A DNA stretch of 64,000 nt from Tessaracoccus caeni (GTDB lineage: Bacteria > Actinomycetota > Actinomycetes > Propionibacteriales > Propionibacteriaceae): assembly GCF_029211185.1 (NCBI RefSeq), contig NZ_JARGDO010000012.1:62001-126000 (forward strand). Direction: 5' to 3'. Below are positions 40,767-49,594 of this stretch, in pieces (the stretch's first letter is position 1; each line of letters begins with the position of its first letter). A model generated the notes under the pieces. That model saw only the letters and a list, made by a program, of their open reading frames with translations, was not told where the DNA came from and ran no database searches. The position numbers and the translations under genes were made by a program.

Positions 40767-41456
40767 TTACTCGTCGGCTGCAGCCAGGGCTGCCGCGACG
40801 TGGAGAGCGGTGGTGGGGAACACGGGGACGGGCGAGTCGGGCTGTGTGATGAGCAGCTCGATCTCGGTGCAGCCCAGGATGACCCCTTCGGCGCCGGCCG
40901 CGACGAGGCGGCCGATGACCTCGCGATAGGCCTGCCGCGACTCCTCGCTGACGACGCCCTTCACCAGCTCGTCGTAGATCACCCGGTGCACGGTGGAACG
41001 GTCTTCGTCGTCCGGAATCACCGTGGTGATGCCGTGCGACGCGAGCCGGTCGCGATAGAACGGCTGTTCCATGGTGAACGCCGTGCCCAGCAGACCCACC
41101 GTCGACAGCCCTGCGGCTGTGATCGCGTCCGCCGTCACGTCGACGATGTGGACGAACGGCACGCTGATCGCGTCAACGATCTGGTCGGCCACCAGGTGCA
41201 TGGTGTTGGTGCAGAGCACCACCAATCCTGCGCCGGCTGCCTCGAGCCCCTGGGCGTGCGAGGCGAGGAGCCGCCCGGCGGCGTCCCAGTCGCCGGATGC
41301 TTGCAGAGCCTCGATCTCGGCGAAGTCGAGCGAGTCCAGCAGGATCGGCGCGGAGTGATATCCGCCGAGCCGCTCACGAACCAGCTCGTTCGCCATCCGG
41401 TACCACCCCAGCGAGGATTCCCAGCTCATCCCACCCAACACACCGATCGTCTTCAT
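40767..41456 (-). CDS. Aspartate/glutamate racemase family protein
   Basis: 229 residues. The two catalytic cysteine loops are CTNTMH and GCTEIELL, as in aspartate racemase, and the N-terminus IGVLGGMSWESSLGWYRMAN matches the aspartate racemase/hydantoin racemase group. Cytosolic. It lies 52 bp upstream of the dehydrogenase on the same strand, so the two may be cotranscribed, though no shared pathway is evident. Confidence 0.93.
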   Translation of the reverse strand: MKTIGVLGGMSWESSLGWYRMANELVRERLGGYHSAPILLDSLDFAEIEALQASGDWDAAGRLLASHAQGLEAAGAGLVVLCTNTMHLVADQIVDAISVPFVHIVDVTADAITAAGLSTVGLLGTAFTMEQPFYRDRLASHGITTVIPDDEDRSTVHRVIYDELVKGVVSEESRQAYREVIGRLVAAGAEGVILGCTEIELLITQPDSPVPVFPTTALHVAAALAAADE

Positions 41457-41589
41457 GCGCCGACTCTACGACGCGCACCGTGAGCCCGCCTGTGTCCTTG
41501 CTCGCCAAGGTCGACAGAGCATCGGGCACGCTTCCTCTGAGCCAGCTCCGTGGCAATGTAGACAGTGTCCACTTCGGATGAGAGGTTCC

Positions 41590-42276
41590 ATGAGCACGCG
41601 CATCCTGATCGTCGTCACCAACGTCGACCACTATGAAACCGACCCGTCGCACCCCACCGGGCTCTGGCTCTCCGAACTCACCCACGCGTACGACCTCTTC
41701 GAGAAGCGCGGCTTCGAGCAGACGCTCATCAGCCCGGCGGGCGGGCGATCGCCGCTGGAGCCGCGGTCGTTGACGTTTCCCAACTACGACGCCTCCGCCA
41801 AGGCCTGGCGCGAGAACCCCGCGCGCATGGCCCTGCTCGACGACACCGCCAGCCCCGGGCAGATCGACTCCGCCGACTACGACGCGATCTACTTCACCGG
41901 CGGCCACGCCGTGATGTTCGACTTCCCCGGCAGCACCGGCCTGCAGCAGATCACCCGCGAGATCTTCGAGCGCGGGGGCATCGTCGGCGCGGTCTGCCAC
42001 GGCTACTGCGGGCTGCTGGAGACCACCCTCTCCGACGGCAGCCACCTCGTCGCCGGACGCAACATCACCGGCTTCTCCTGGCGCGAGGAGGTGCTCGCCC
42101 GCGTCGACAAGCTCGTCCCCTACAACGTCGAACAATGGATGAAGGACCGCGGCGCCCGCTACTCCAAGGCGCTGCTGCCATTCGTCTCCCACACCGTCGT
42201 CGACGGCCGGCTGGTCACCGGGCAGAACCCGGGATCGGCGAAGGAGACCGCGGCCAAGGTCGCCGCGCTGCTCTGA
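41590..42276 (+). CDS. DJ-1/PfpI-family (Hsp31-like) protein
   Basis: 228 residues. The nucleophile elbow is GAVCHGYCG with C136, the nearby loop is YFTGGHAVMFDF, and the C-terminal NPGSAKETA is typical of the Hsp31-like branch. Members act as chaperones, glyoxalases or deglycases; the activity here is unproven. GAGAGG lies just before ATG 41590, ruling out the longer upstream frame. Confidence 0.92.
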   Translation: MSTRILIVVTNVDHYETDPSHPTGLWLSELTHAYDLFEKRGFEQTLISPAGGRSPLEPRSLTFPNYDASAKAWRENPARMALLDDTASPGQIDSADYDAIYFTGGHAVMFDFPGSTGLQQITREIFERGGIVGAVCHGYCGLLETTLSDGSHLVAGRNITGFSWREEVLARVDKLVPYNVEQWMKDRGARYSKALLPFVSHTVVDGRLVTGQNPGSAKETAAKVAALL

Positions 42277-42377
42277 CCATCCGGCCCGACATCCCGGACT
42301 GCTAGAGTTCCTGCAGCGTCGCGTGTCGGTGGCAGTCTGTGTCAGGCATGGAGGCGTGGAACCCGAAGGAGAACCCG

Positions 42378-42413
42378 ATGCGCGCATCGATTCCTTCGTT
42401 CTCGCGTGACTGA
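42378..42413 (+). CDS. Eleven-codon leader ORF overlapping the hemerythrin start
   Basis: AAGGAG (42366-42371) precedes an ATG encoding MRASIPSFSRD, whose TGA lies 3 nt inside the hemerythrin frame that begins at GTG 42406. That GTG has no ribosome site of its own, so coupling through this leader is plausible, as at 23156. Confidence 0.4.
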   Translation: MRASIPSFSRD

Positions 42414-42876
42414 GCGCGAGACGACCAGGCTGATCGCCTGGAGCACCGAACTACGAACCGTTCACCAGCGGATCCGCAGAGCCCTCGAGGTGACGCGGGA
42501 GGCCGTGCGAAACGGTGCGGCCGCCGATCAACCGGGCCGCGACCTGCTGCTCTACTGCCACGGCTTCTGCGCGGCCCTCGACGGCCACCACCGAAGCGAG
42601 GATCGCACCCTGTTCCCCGCGATCGAGGTCGCCTACCCGGAGCTGGCCCCCGTCTTGCGATCCCTCCAGCAGGATCACTCCATGATCTCCTACCTCCTCA
42701 GTGGCTTGAGCTCGGCGCTCGACCAGTCGGCCCCCGCCGCGGAGCTGGAACGCCACCTCGACGGCCTGGGCGCGATCATGGAAAACCACTTCCGCTACGA
42801 GGAACGCCAGCTGCTCGCCGTCCTCGAAGGACTCGAGTTGGACGCTGCGGTGCACGACGCCCTCGGCCCGCTGTGA
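42406..42876 (+). CDS. Hemerythrin HHE-domain protein
   Basis: 156-residue four-helix bundle with the iron-ligand pattern of HHE domains: H in TVHQRI, HGF...DGHHRSEDRTLFP, QDHSMI and ENHFRYEERQLL. It should bind a di-iron centre and sense or buffer oxygen or nitric oxide. GTG 42406 is the first start after an overlapping leader ORF. Stand-alone gene, not in an obvious operon. Confidence 0.88.
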   Translation: MTERETTRLIAWSTELRTVHQRIRRALEVTREAVRNGAAADQPGRDLLLYCHGFCAALDGHHRSEDRTLFPAIEVAYPELAPVLRSLQQDHSMISYLLSGLSSALDQSAPAAELERHLDGLGAIMENHFRYEERQLLAVLEGLELDAAVHDALGPL

Positions 42877-42898
42877 TGTCGCACCCAACCACCCCGGA

Positions 42899-42916
42899 GC
42901 ACAAGTCTGCCTATGC
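42899..42916 (+). repeat. Decayed half of the GCACAAATCTGC palindrome family
   Basis: GCACAAGTCTGCCTATGC matches 16 of 18 positions of the arm at 45174. The second arm is not recognisable downstream, so this looks like a relict copy. Confidence 0.5.
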
Positions 42917-43012
42917 ACGGGGCTAGCGGAGGAAGCCGGTTTTCCCGGTGGGCTGCGAGAGACGCTGAGGAGCAAGTACCGCCTACCAACTGGATCTTCT
43001 AGGGTGGGCGTC

Positions 43013-43594
43013 ATGCTGCTCATGCTCTTTGGCCCGCCCGCCGTCGGCAAGATGACGGTGGGGCGCGCGGTGTGCGCACGGACGAGCTTCCGCCTCTTCC
43101 ACAACCACATGACGATTGAGCCGCTCGCGGAGACCTTCGGTCACGGCTCTCCGCAGTTCAACCGGCTCAACGACGCCTTTCGTCGCCAGGTACTGGAAGA
43201 GGCGGCCTCAAGCGGGATCGACCTGATCTTCACCTGCGTCTGGGGCTTGGACCTCGAAGAAGACCTCGCTCTGACAAGGGCCTACGTCGACATCTTCGAC
43301 GGCGACGTGGCGTTCGTCGAACTGCGGGCAGGGCTGGACACACGGCTGGATCGCAATCACACGCCGGCTCGGTTGGCTGACAAGCGCTCCAAACGCGATC
43401 TGGACTGGTCGGACGGCAACGTGCGCTCCATGGAGCAGTACCGCATGACGACGGAGCAGCCCAGCATCGCCGACGAGGTACTCGCCGCGCACCCGCATCT
43501 CGTCCTCGACAACACCCACCTGGCCCCCGACGAGACGGCAACCCGCATCGTCGACTGGCTGAACACCGTACGCCCAGACGGAGGAGCCGCGTGA
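43013..43594 (+). CDS. P-loop kinase-like protein
   Basis: 193 residues. Walker A is GPPAVGKMTVG at the N-terminus, followed by a small NMP-kinase-like domain (HNHMTIEPLAETFG, then a lid-like region with RSKRDLDWSDGNVRSMEQYR). It resembles uncharacterised AAA-type shikimate/adenylylsulfate-kinase-like proteins. Substrate unknown. ATG 43013 or GTG 43004 could start it. Confidence 0.82.
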   Translation: MLLMLFGPPAVGKMTVGRAVCARTSFRLFHNHMTIEPLAETFGHGSPQFNRLNDAFRRQVLEEAASSGIDLIFTCVWGLDLEEDLALTRAYVDIFDGDVAFVELRAGLDTRLDRNHTPARLADKRSKRDLDWSDGNVRSMEQYRMTTEQPSIADEVLAAHPHLVLDNTHLAPDETATRIVDWLNTVRPDGGAA

Positions 43595-43654
43595 GTCCAG
43601 CACAGCGACGCCGGCGCAGCGATACCCTCCGTGCCAGAGCGACGACGGGGTCGC

Positions 43655-44269
43655 ATGGCAACATTTGAGTCAGTCCGCAGCGCCTATGCGGCGAGGGTCG
43701 AGGAGTACGTGGCGGTGGTCGGCGGGATCAGCCACGTCACAGACGCCGACCTGGCTCTGGTGACGCGGTGGGCGCTCGGCATCGAAGGACCGGTGCTCGA
43801 CGTGGGGTGCGGCCCCGGCCAATGGACGCACCACCTCGCGGGTCTGGGCATCGACGTCGAGGGCGTCGACCCGGTGCCCGAATTCATCGCGCACGCGACG
43901 GCGACCTACCCCGACGAGCGGTACCGAGTCGGCCGAGCCGAGAACCTGGGCGCGGCCGACGGCGCGCTGGGTGGGGTGCTCGCCTGGTACTCCCTCATCC
44001 ACATCGCGCCAGAGCGGATGGGCGACGCGCTCGCAGAGTTCGCCCGCTGCATCCGCCCCGGCGGCGGCCTGGCACTCGGGTTCTTCACCGGCGACGAGCG
44101 AAGCCCCTTCGACCACGCCGTGACCACCGCCTACTACTGGCCCATCGACCTCCTTGCCGCCGAGGTGACAGCCGCAGGCTTCGCCATCACGCATACCGAG
44201 TCGCGCACCGTCCGTCCCGACCGCACCCACGGCGCGCTCCTCGCCGTCCGCAGACCCGGCGACGAGTAG
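43655..44269 (+). CDS. Class I SAM-dependent methyltransferase
   Basis: 204 residues. SAM-binding motif I is VLDVGCGPGQW; the acidic loop after strand 2 is EGVDPVPEFI, and GGVLAWYSLIHI then IRPGGGLALGFF complete the Rossmann-like fold. No substrate-specific domain is visible. Located 60 bp after the P-loop kinase gene on the same strand. Confidence 0.9.
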   Translation: MATFESVRSAYAARVEEYVAVVGGISHVTDADLALVTRWALGIEGPVLDVGCGPGQWTHHLAGLGIDVEGVDPVPEFIAHATATYPDERYRVGRAENLGAADGALGGVLAWYSLIHIAPERMGDALAEFARCIRPGGGLALGFFTGDERSPFDHAVTTAYYWPIDLLAAEVTAAGFAITHTESRTVRPDRTHGALLAVRRPGDE

Positions 44270-44392
44270 CGTTGCGACCACACGAACACAACGGATCGCA
44301 CAGATCGACGGCGACACGGTGCTGCAGCCCGTCATTCCCACGACAGCGACGGCGTATTCGCTCCTCGACACGTTGGAAGTGAGGACCACCCC

Positions 44393-45145
44393 ATGACCGA
44401 TCAACAACTCCTCTGGGACGACGAGGTCGCACAGACCTACGACACCCCGGGCGTGGGGTGGTTCGCCGACGACGTGCTGGAGCCCTGCGTGCAGACGCTT
44501 TCCGAATTGGCCGACGGCGGCCGTGCCGTGGAGTTCGCCATCGGGACCGGCCGCGTCGCGATTCCGCTGTCCGACGCAGGGGTGGCGGTCGCCGGGATCG
44601 AGTTGTCGCACGCGATGATCAGCCGGCTTCGCGAGAAGGCGAGCGAAGAACGGATCCCCGTCGTGCAAGGCGACATGGCGACGGCGAGCGCCGGCACCGG
44701 ATTCAGCCTGACGTTCCTGGTGTGCAACACCATCGCCAACCTCCTCTCCCAGGAGGAGCAGGTGGAATGCTTCCGCAACGCCGCGCGCCACCTCGCGCCC
44801 GGAGGCTGCTTCGTGATCGAGCTCTGGGTGCCGCAGCTTCGCGCCCTGGCTCCGGGCCACGGCGGCACGGTCGAGGTGAGCGAGCCCGGCTACCTGCTCG
44901 TCGACACCTACGACACGCTGCGCCAGCAGGTGATCTCGCATCACGTGCGATTCGGCGCGGGCCTGGACGACGGTCGCGAGGCGCGGGTCTCCCGCACGCC
45001 CCATCGCTACATCTGGCCCAGCGAACTTGATCTGATGGCCCGGCTCGCTGGCTTCGAGCTGGAGTCACGCTGGGCCGACTGGCGTCGAAGCGACTTCACC
45101 GCAGACTCCCCCAGCCACGTGTCGGTGTATCGGCTGACCTCATGA
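44393..45145 (+). CDS. Class I SAM-dependent methyltransferase
   Basis: 250 residues. Motif I is AVEFAIGTGRVAIPL, motif II VAGIELSHAMI, and FLVCNTIANLLSQEEQ with LAPGGCFVIE follow. A C-terminal extension (about 160-250) probably gives specificity. GAAGTGAGG precedes ATG 44393. It is not a close copy of the preceding methyltransferase. A palindromic repeat lies downstream. Confidence 0.9.
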   Translation: MTDQQLLWDDEVAQTYDTPGVGWFADDVLEPCVQTLSELADGGRAVEFAIGTGRVAIPLSDAGVAVAGIELSHAMISRLREKASEERIPVVQGDMATASAGTGFSLTFLVCNTIANLLSQEEQVECFRNAARHLAPGGCFVIELWVPQLRALAPGHGGTVEVSEPGYLLVDTYDTLRQQVISHHVRFGAGLDDGREARVSRTPHRYIWPSELDLMARLAGFELESRWADWRRSDFTADSPSHVSVYRLTS

Positions 45146-45173
45146 AACGCACGGCGGCTGACCTCGTTGGCGA

Positions 45174-45240
45174 GCACAAATCTGCCTATCCGCGAAGGCC
45201 TCCCTATACGGGAGGCCTTCGCGGATAGGCAGATTTGTGC
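45174..45240. repeat. Perfect 31-bp-arm palindrome, GCACAAATCTGC family (copy 2)
   Basis: Arms 45174-45204 and 45210-45240 (beginning GCACAAATCTGCCTATCC) are perfect inverted copies over 31 bp around a 5-nt loop, TATAC. The arms match the diverged copy at 19305 and a half-copy at 42899. It lies between two same-strand genes. A strong stem without a T-run, so termination is only one possibility. Confidence 0.9.
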
Positions 45241-45313
45241 CCGGGTTTAGCCCTGGGGCGGATGCCGGCGATGCGCCGCACCGGGGATGCTCCGTGGAGA
45301 CGAAAGGATCTCC

Positions 45314-46345
45314 ATGTTCAGCTCCCCGGACCGTCGGTGTTCTAAGCTCCTCCTCGCCGGGCTCGGCGCCGCGCTCGCCGCGACCAGCCTGACCGGATGC
45401 GCGAACTCGACCACCCAGGATCCTGTCGACGACAAGGTGCCGCATACCGCGACTGACCCGCTTCCCCTCGACCCCTATCGCGTGATCGCCGATCAGACGC
45501 AGGGATACGACGCGGAGAAGGCCTACGCTGACCATCAGAGGTTCCAGGAGTTCATCCGGGGCTGCATGAAGGAGCAAGGTTTCGAATACTTCCCCGCCCC
45601 CACGACACTGGAGGACTTCCAGACCCCCGGACGACACGTTCCAGATGAGCCGGCATCGTGGGCAGGCGGTTTGGTCCCGGGCACGCTGGAGTATGCGGAG
45701 CGCTACGGCTTCGGGATCGTGGAGTCGCTCTCCCAACCGTTGGGGCCAGACCCGGAGAAGGGCGAAGTTCCACCTGATGAGGCCGCATATTGGGATTCGC
45801 TCAGCGAGTCGGACATCGAAGCGCACTACATCGCTCTTCACGGGCGCGACAACGGCATGACCCCGGACGCCGACGGGATCTTCACCTGGGACTGGACCAA
45901 AGCCGGATGCGAGGGCAAGGCAGTCCACGAGGTCTATGGCGAGGTGACCTACCCCGAGGATGACCCCGACTTCGCCGACCTCGTGTCCGCGCTCTGGGAC
46001 AACGAACCGAACATGGACAACGACGATGCCTACGCCGCCCTGCAACGGGACTGGTCCGACTGCATGGAGAAGGCCGGCTACCAGTTCCCGGACCGGCCGG
46101 GCGCCGCGCTCGCCCTCTGGGACGAGAAGCCGGGCAGCCTCGACGGCGACGGTCCGCCGGAACCGTCACCCGAGATCGACGCGTTCCACCAACGTGAGAT
46201 CGCCGCCGCGGTCACTGACGCAACCTGCGCGCAGCAGATCGACTACGACCAGCGCCTTCTCGACCTCACCCACGCCTTCGAGCAGCGCTTCGTCGAGGAA
46301 CACCGCAAGGAACTCGACGCGCTGACCCTGAAATACGGCAGCTGA
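45314..46345 (+). CDS. Lipoprotein of unknown function
   Basis: 343 residues. A lipoprotein signal peptide ends in lipobox LTGC (C about 28). The exported part contains two stretches of a similar pattern, FQEFIRGCMKEQGFEY and LQRDWSDCMEKAGYQFP, each with one cysteine, a layout common in actinobacterial secreted lipoproteins. No enzyme motif is seen. GAAAGGA lies before ATG 45314; an earlier ATG at 45287 is possible but would weaken the signal peptide. Confidence 0.82.
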   Translation: MFSSPDRRCSKLLLAGLGAALAATSLTGCANSTTQDPVDDKVPHTATDPLPLDPYRVIADQTQGYDAEKAYADHQRFQEFIRGCMKEQGFEYFPAPTTLEDFQTPGRHVPDEPASWAGGLVPGTLEYAERYGFGIVESLSQPLGPDPEKGEVPPDEAAYWDSLSESDIEAHYIALHGRDNGMTPDADGIFTWDWTKAGCEGKAVHEVYGEVTYPEDDPDFADLVSALWDNEPNMDNDDAYAALQRDWSDCMEKAGYQFPDRPGAALALWDEKPGSLDGDGPPEPSPEIDAFHQREIAAAVTDATCAQQIDYDQRLLDLTHAFEQRFVEEHRKELDALTLKYGS

Positions 46346-46423
46346 TTCACCATCCGGGTGCACACAGGTTCGTGGTGAGCGGCACCCAGGCCGTGCGGCG
46401 GGCCTTCTGCGGACATCCGCTCG

Positions 46424-46494
46424 GATTTATAGCTGGCTGGGTTGGTCGCACTGTACGTATGGCACACTGCGACCAACCCAGCCAGCTATAAATC
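46424..46494. terminator. Long hairpin with conserved TGTAC...GCACA loop (copy 2)
   Basis: Perfect 27-bp arms (46424-46450 and 46468-46494, outer end GATTTATAGCTGGCTGGG) surround a 17-nt loop with TGTACGTATGGCACA (46452-46466). It lies between convergent genes, so it may end both transcripts. The inner arm TGGCTGGGTTGGTCGC is shared with the hairpin at 53033. Confidence 0.8.
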
Positions 46495-46545
46495 TGCTCC
46501 CTCCCGATGAGCATCTGCAGGACGCTCAAGAAACCCGGTCCACGT

Positions 46546-47166
46546 TCAGCGGAGGACGCCCGAGTCCCGGGCTGCGGCGACCGCCGCGGTGCGCGAGGAG
46601 ACGCCGAGTTTGGAATAGATGTGCACCAGATGCGACTTCACGGTCGCGTCGCTGATGTGCAGCCGACGGGCGATCGCACCGTTCGACGCCCCCTCCGCGA
46701 CGAGCTGCAGCACCTCGGTCTCGCGCGCACTGAGGCTGAGCTGCGGCGAGCGCATCCGCGCGAACAGGCGCCCGGCGATCGCCGGGGCCAGCGCGCTCTC
46801 GCCGGCAGCGGCGGCCCGAATCGCCACCGTGAGCTCGGAAGGCGGGGCATCCTTCAACAGGTACCCGCTGGCGCCTGCCTCCACGGCCCCGAGGATGTCG
46901 CCGTCGGTGTCGTAGTTGGTGAGCACCAGCACGGCCGGCGGGTCGGCGAGGGCACGGATGCGACGGGTGGCGTCGGCGCCAGTCTGATCGGCACCGAACT
47001 GGAGGTCCATCAGCACCACATCAGGCCGCAGCTCGGAGGCGAGCGCGACGGCCTCGTCGGGGGTTGCGGCCTGGCCGACAACCTCGAGATCCTCGTCACC
47101 GGCCAGCATGGCGCACAACCCGGCGCGCACCACGGGATGGTCGTCGGCGAGCACGATTCGGATCAT
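46546..47166 (-). CDS. NarL/LuxR-family response regulator
   Basis: 206 residues: receiver domain with D54 (VLMDLQF) and K of LLKDAPP, then a LuxR helix-turn-helix ([36 protein letters not shown]). Its ATG overlaps the kinase stop, so the pair is one operon, divergent from the FtsX/LolD-type transporter genes at 48503. It probably activates that transporter. Confidence 0.94.
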   Translation of the reverse strand: MIRIVLADDHPVVRAGLCAMLAGDEDLEVVGQAATPDEAVALASELRPDVVLMDLQFGADQTGADATRRIRALADPPAVLVLTNYDTDGDILGAVEAGASGYLLKDAPPSELTVAIRAAAAGESALAPAIAGRLFARMRSPQLSLSARETEVLQLVAEGASNGAIARRLHISDATVKSHLVHIYSKLGVSSRTAAVAAARDSGVLR

Positions 47167-48353
47167 GATGCCCTCCCTGCGGAAGACGCGATAGGCAGAG
47201 TCGCCGAAACCGTCGTGCCGCAGCCAGGGGCCGACTCGATCTGAAGACTGCCGCCCAGTTGACCGACACGTTCGCGCATCGCCTGCAGCCCGATCGAGCC
47301 CTTCTCATGGGCCTTCGCCTCCGCGCGCGGGGCATCGAAGCCGAGGCCGTCGTCGCGCACCGTCAGCCGGACGCCGTCGCTCCCGTCCGGGGCGAGGTCG
47401 ATCGAGATCTGCGTGGCATCCGCGTGCCGCACCGCGTTGGACAGCGCCCCTTGCGCGATGCGCAGCAGGGCGGTCTGGACTTCCATCGGCAACTCCATCC
47501 CCGCAGCTGTCACCTCGACGGGCACTCCCGCTCGCCGCGACTGATCCTCGCCCAGCCGGCGAAGCGCCGCGGCCAGCCCGTCGTCCAGACGGCTCGGGGT
47601 GAGCTCCCGGATGATCTGACGGGTCTCGGCGAGGCTGTCGGCAGCGGTTTCGCGGGCCAGCCGGAGATACCCGGCGCCGGGCTCAGGGGTGTCGCGCTCA
47701 GCTGCGTGCAGCAGCATCTGGATGCTGGAGAGCCCTTGCGCCACGGTGTCGTGGATCTCGCGGGCGAGCCGGGCCCTTTCCTCCAGCGCGCCCTGCTCGC
47801 GCTCCGTCGATGCGAGCTGCTGACGCGTGCGGACCAGTTCGACGAGCAGCCGCTCGCGCTCCGCGGCCTCCTGGGTGAGCGCGCGATAGGCCAGGCCGAT
47901 CAGCAGCGAGACGCCGGCCCCGACGAGCGGGCCGACGACGCCGCCCGTGCTGAAGCCCTGATGCAGGCCGAGCGCGAGGATCGCGACGCCCGTCGAGACC
48001 ACGACTGCCGTCACACCTCCGGCGCCCGGCAGCAGGTGCAGGTAGAGGAAGAAGAGCGGGAAGACGAGGTAGGCCGCCTCGGGGCTCAACCACACGAGCA
48101 GGGCCCACAGCACGGTGAGCGCACCCACCCAAGCCACCCCGAAGCCACGCCGCGCCCCGCCGTCCCGACGCGCTTTCCACGTGCCGACCAGGTACACCCC
48201 GACGAACATCACGGCCACCGTCGCCACCCAGCCGGCGACCGGCGAGGACACGCTGAAGGCCCGCACCACCGCGAAGGTGGCGAGGCCGATGAGCAGCGTG
48301 TGCAGCCCGAGGCGAAGCCCGGTGAAGACGGGGGCAAGGGTCGAATGCGGCAT
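47163..48353 (-). CDS. NarL-type sensor histidine kinase
   Basis: 396 residues. Several N-terminal membrane segments (about 15-165, no large outside loop) lead to a HisKA_3 domain with H201 ([14 protein letters not shown]) and an HATPase domain ([34 protein letters not shown]). It donates phosphate to the regulator encoded just downstream. Kinases of this type with a membrane-only sensor often respond to envelope stress, which would suit the divergent exporter genes. Confidence 0.93.
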   Translation of the reverse strand: MPHSTLAPVFTGLRLGLHTLLIGLATFAVVRAFSVSSPVAGWVATVAVMFVGVYLVGTWKARRDGGARRGFGVAWVGALTVLWALLVWLSPEAAYLVFPLFFLYLHLLPGAGGVTAVVVSTGVAILALGLHQGFSTGGVVGPLVGAGVSLLIGLAYRALTQEAAERERLLVELVRTRQQLASTEREQGALEERARLAREIHDTVAQGLSSIQMLLHAAERDTPEPGAGYLRLARETAADSLAETRQIIRELTPSRLDDGLAAALRRLGEDQSRRAGVPVEVTAAGMELPMEVQTALLRIAQGALSNAVRHADATQISIDLAPDGSDGVRLTVRDDGLGFDAPRAEAKAHEKGSIGLQAMRERVGQLGGSLQIESAPGCGTTVSATLPIASSAGRAS

Positions 48354-48502
48354 GACCGCTCCAGCCTATGTGCGTGGGGACCGACCCGCATCAACCGAAA
48401 GTTTGACGGGGATTGCGTCGGATCGGGCGATGTCCCCGGTGGCGCTGGCGGCGAGGCTAGAAAGGCAGCTCGCGCAGAAGGCGTGAGCGGGAAAGGTTCA
48501 TC

Positions 48503-49594
48503 GTGTTCGTCGCTTGGAGAGAGCTGCGGTTCGCCCGCGGGCGCTTCCTGCTCATCGGGGCAGTCGTCGCCCTCATCACCCTGCTCGTCGGGTTCTTGTC
48601 GGGACTGACCGGAGGGCTCGCCGCACAGAACATCTCGGCGGTGCTGCACCTGCCCGGCGACCGCTTGGTGCTGCAGCAACCGGAGAACGGATCGCCGAGC
48701 TTCGCCACCTCGACTCTCGACGACGACGCCGTTCTCGCGTGGCAGCAGGCCGACGGCGTCGCGTCGGTGACCCCCATCGGGATCGTGCAGTCGCGGGCGT
48801 CGGTCAGCGGCACCGAGGACCGCGCCGGCGTGGCGCTCTTCGGCCTAGCGCCCGATGCGGCCCAGGCCAGCGACACTCCGCTCCTCGCACTGGCGCCTAT
48901 GTCCGACGGCGAGATCGGGCTGTCCGCCGGCGCCGCCGAAGACCTGAGCGCGCAGCTGGGCGACACCGTCTCGATCACGGGCAACGAGTTCACCGTCACC
49001 GGCATCGGCGACGACCTCTGGTACAGCCACACCCCCGCAGTGGTCATGACGCCGGCCGATTGGGCGGAGGCCAGCCGTCGCGTCGGTGGCAGTGGCGAGG
49101 CCACCGTGCTGGCGGTAACCGGCGACGCCGACTGGGACGCGGGGGCAGCCGCGAGCGGCACGGTCGCAAAGACGCCGCTCACCGCCCTCATGGCGCTGGA
49201 GACCTTCAAGTCGGAGATCGGCTCGCTCGCACTGATGATCGCGATGCTCTTCGGCATCTCCGCCCTGGTGGTGGGCGCGTTCTTCACTGTGTGGATCATG
49301 CAACGTGCCGGCGACATCGCCGTGCTCAAGGCGCTCGGCGCCACGACGGGCTCCCTCCTGCGCGACTCCCTCGGGCAGGCCCTCGTCGTGCTGACCGCCG
49401 GCATCGGCGTCGGCATCCTCGCCGTCGTCGGCCTGGGCACCCTCGCCGGGCGCGCCCTGCCCTTTGTGATCAGCCCGCTCACCACCGTCGCCCCCGCGGT
49501 CATCATGGCCGCGCTGGGCCTGGCCGGCGCGGCCTTCGCGCTGCGCTCCGTCACCAAAGCCGACCCCCTCACCGCACTCGGGAGCAACCGATGA
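48503..49594 (+). CDS. FtsX-type ABC permease
   Basis: 363 residues: one N-terminal membrane segment, a ~200-residue external domain, then three C-terminal membrane segments (about 245-355, with GDIAVLKALGATTGSLLRDSLGQA). This is the standard MacB/DevC layout. GTG 48503 follows GAAAGG. It overlaps the ATPase gene (ATGA) and is divergent from the two-component pair at 47163. Confidence 0.92.
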   Translation: MFVAWRELRFARGRFLLIGAVVALITLLVGFLSGLTGGLAAQNISAVLHLPGDRLVLQQPENGSPSFATSTLDDDAVLAWQQADGVASVTPIGIVQSRASVSGTEDRAGVALFGLAPDAAQASDTPLLALAPMSDGEIGLSAGAAEDLSAQLGDTVSITGNEFTVTGIGDDLWYSHTPAVVMTPADWAEASRRVGGSGEATVLAVTGDADWDAGAAASGTVAKTPLTALMALETFKSEIGSLALMIAMLFGISALVVGAFFTVWIMQRAGDIAVLKALGATTGSLLRDSLGQALVVLTAGIGVGILAVVGLGTLAGRALPFVISPLTTVAPAVIMAALGLAGAAFALRSVTKADPLTALGSNR

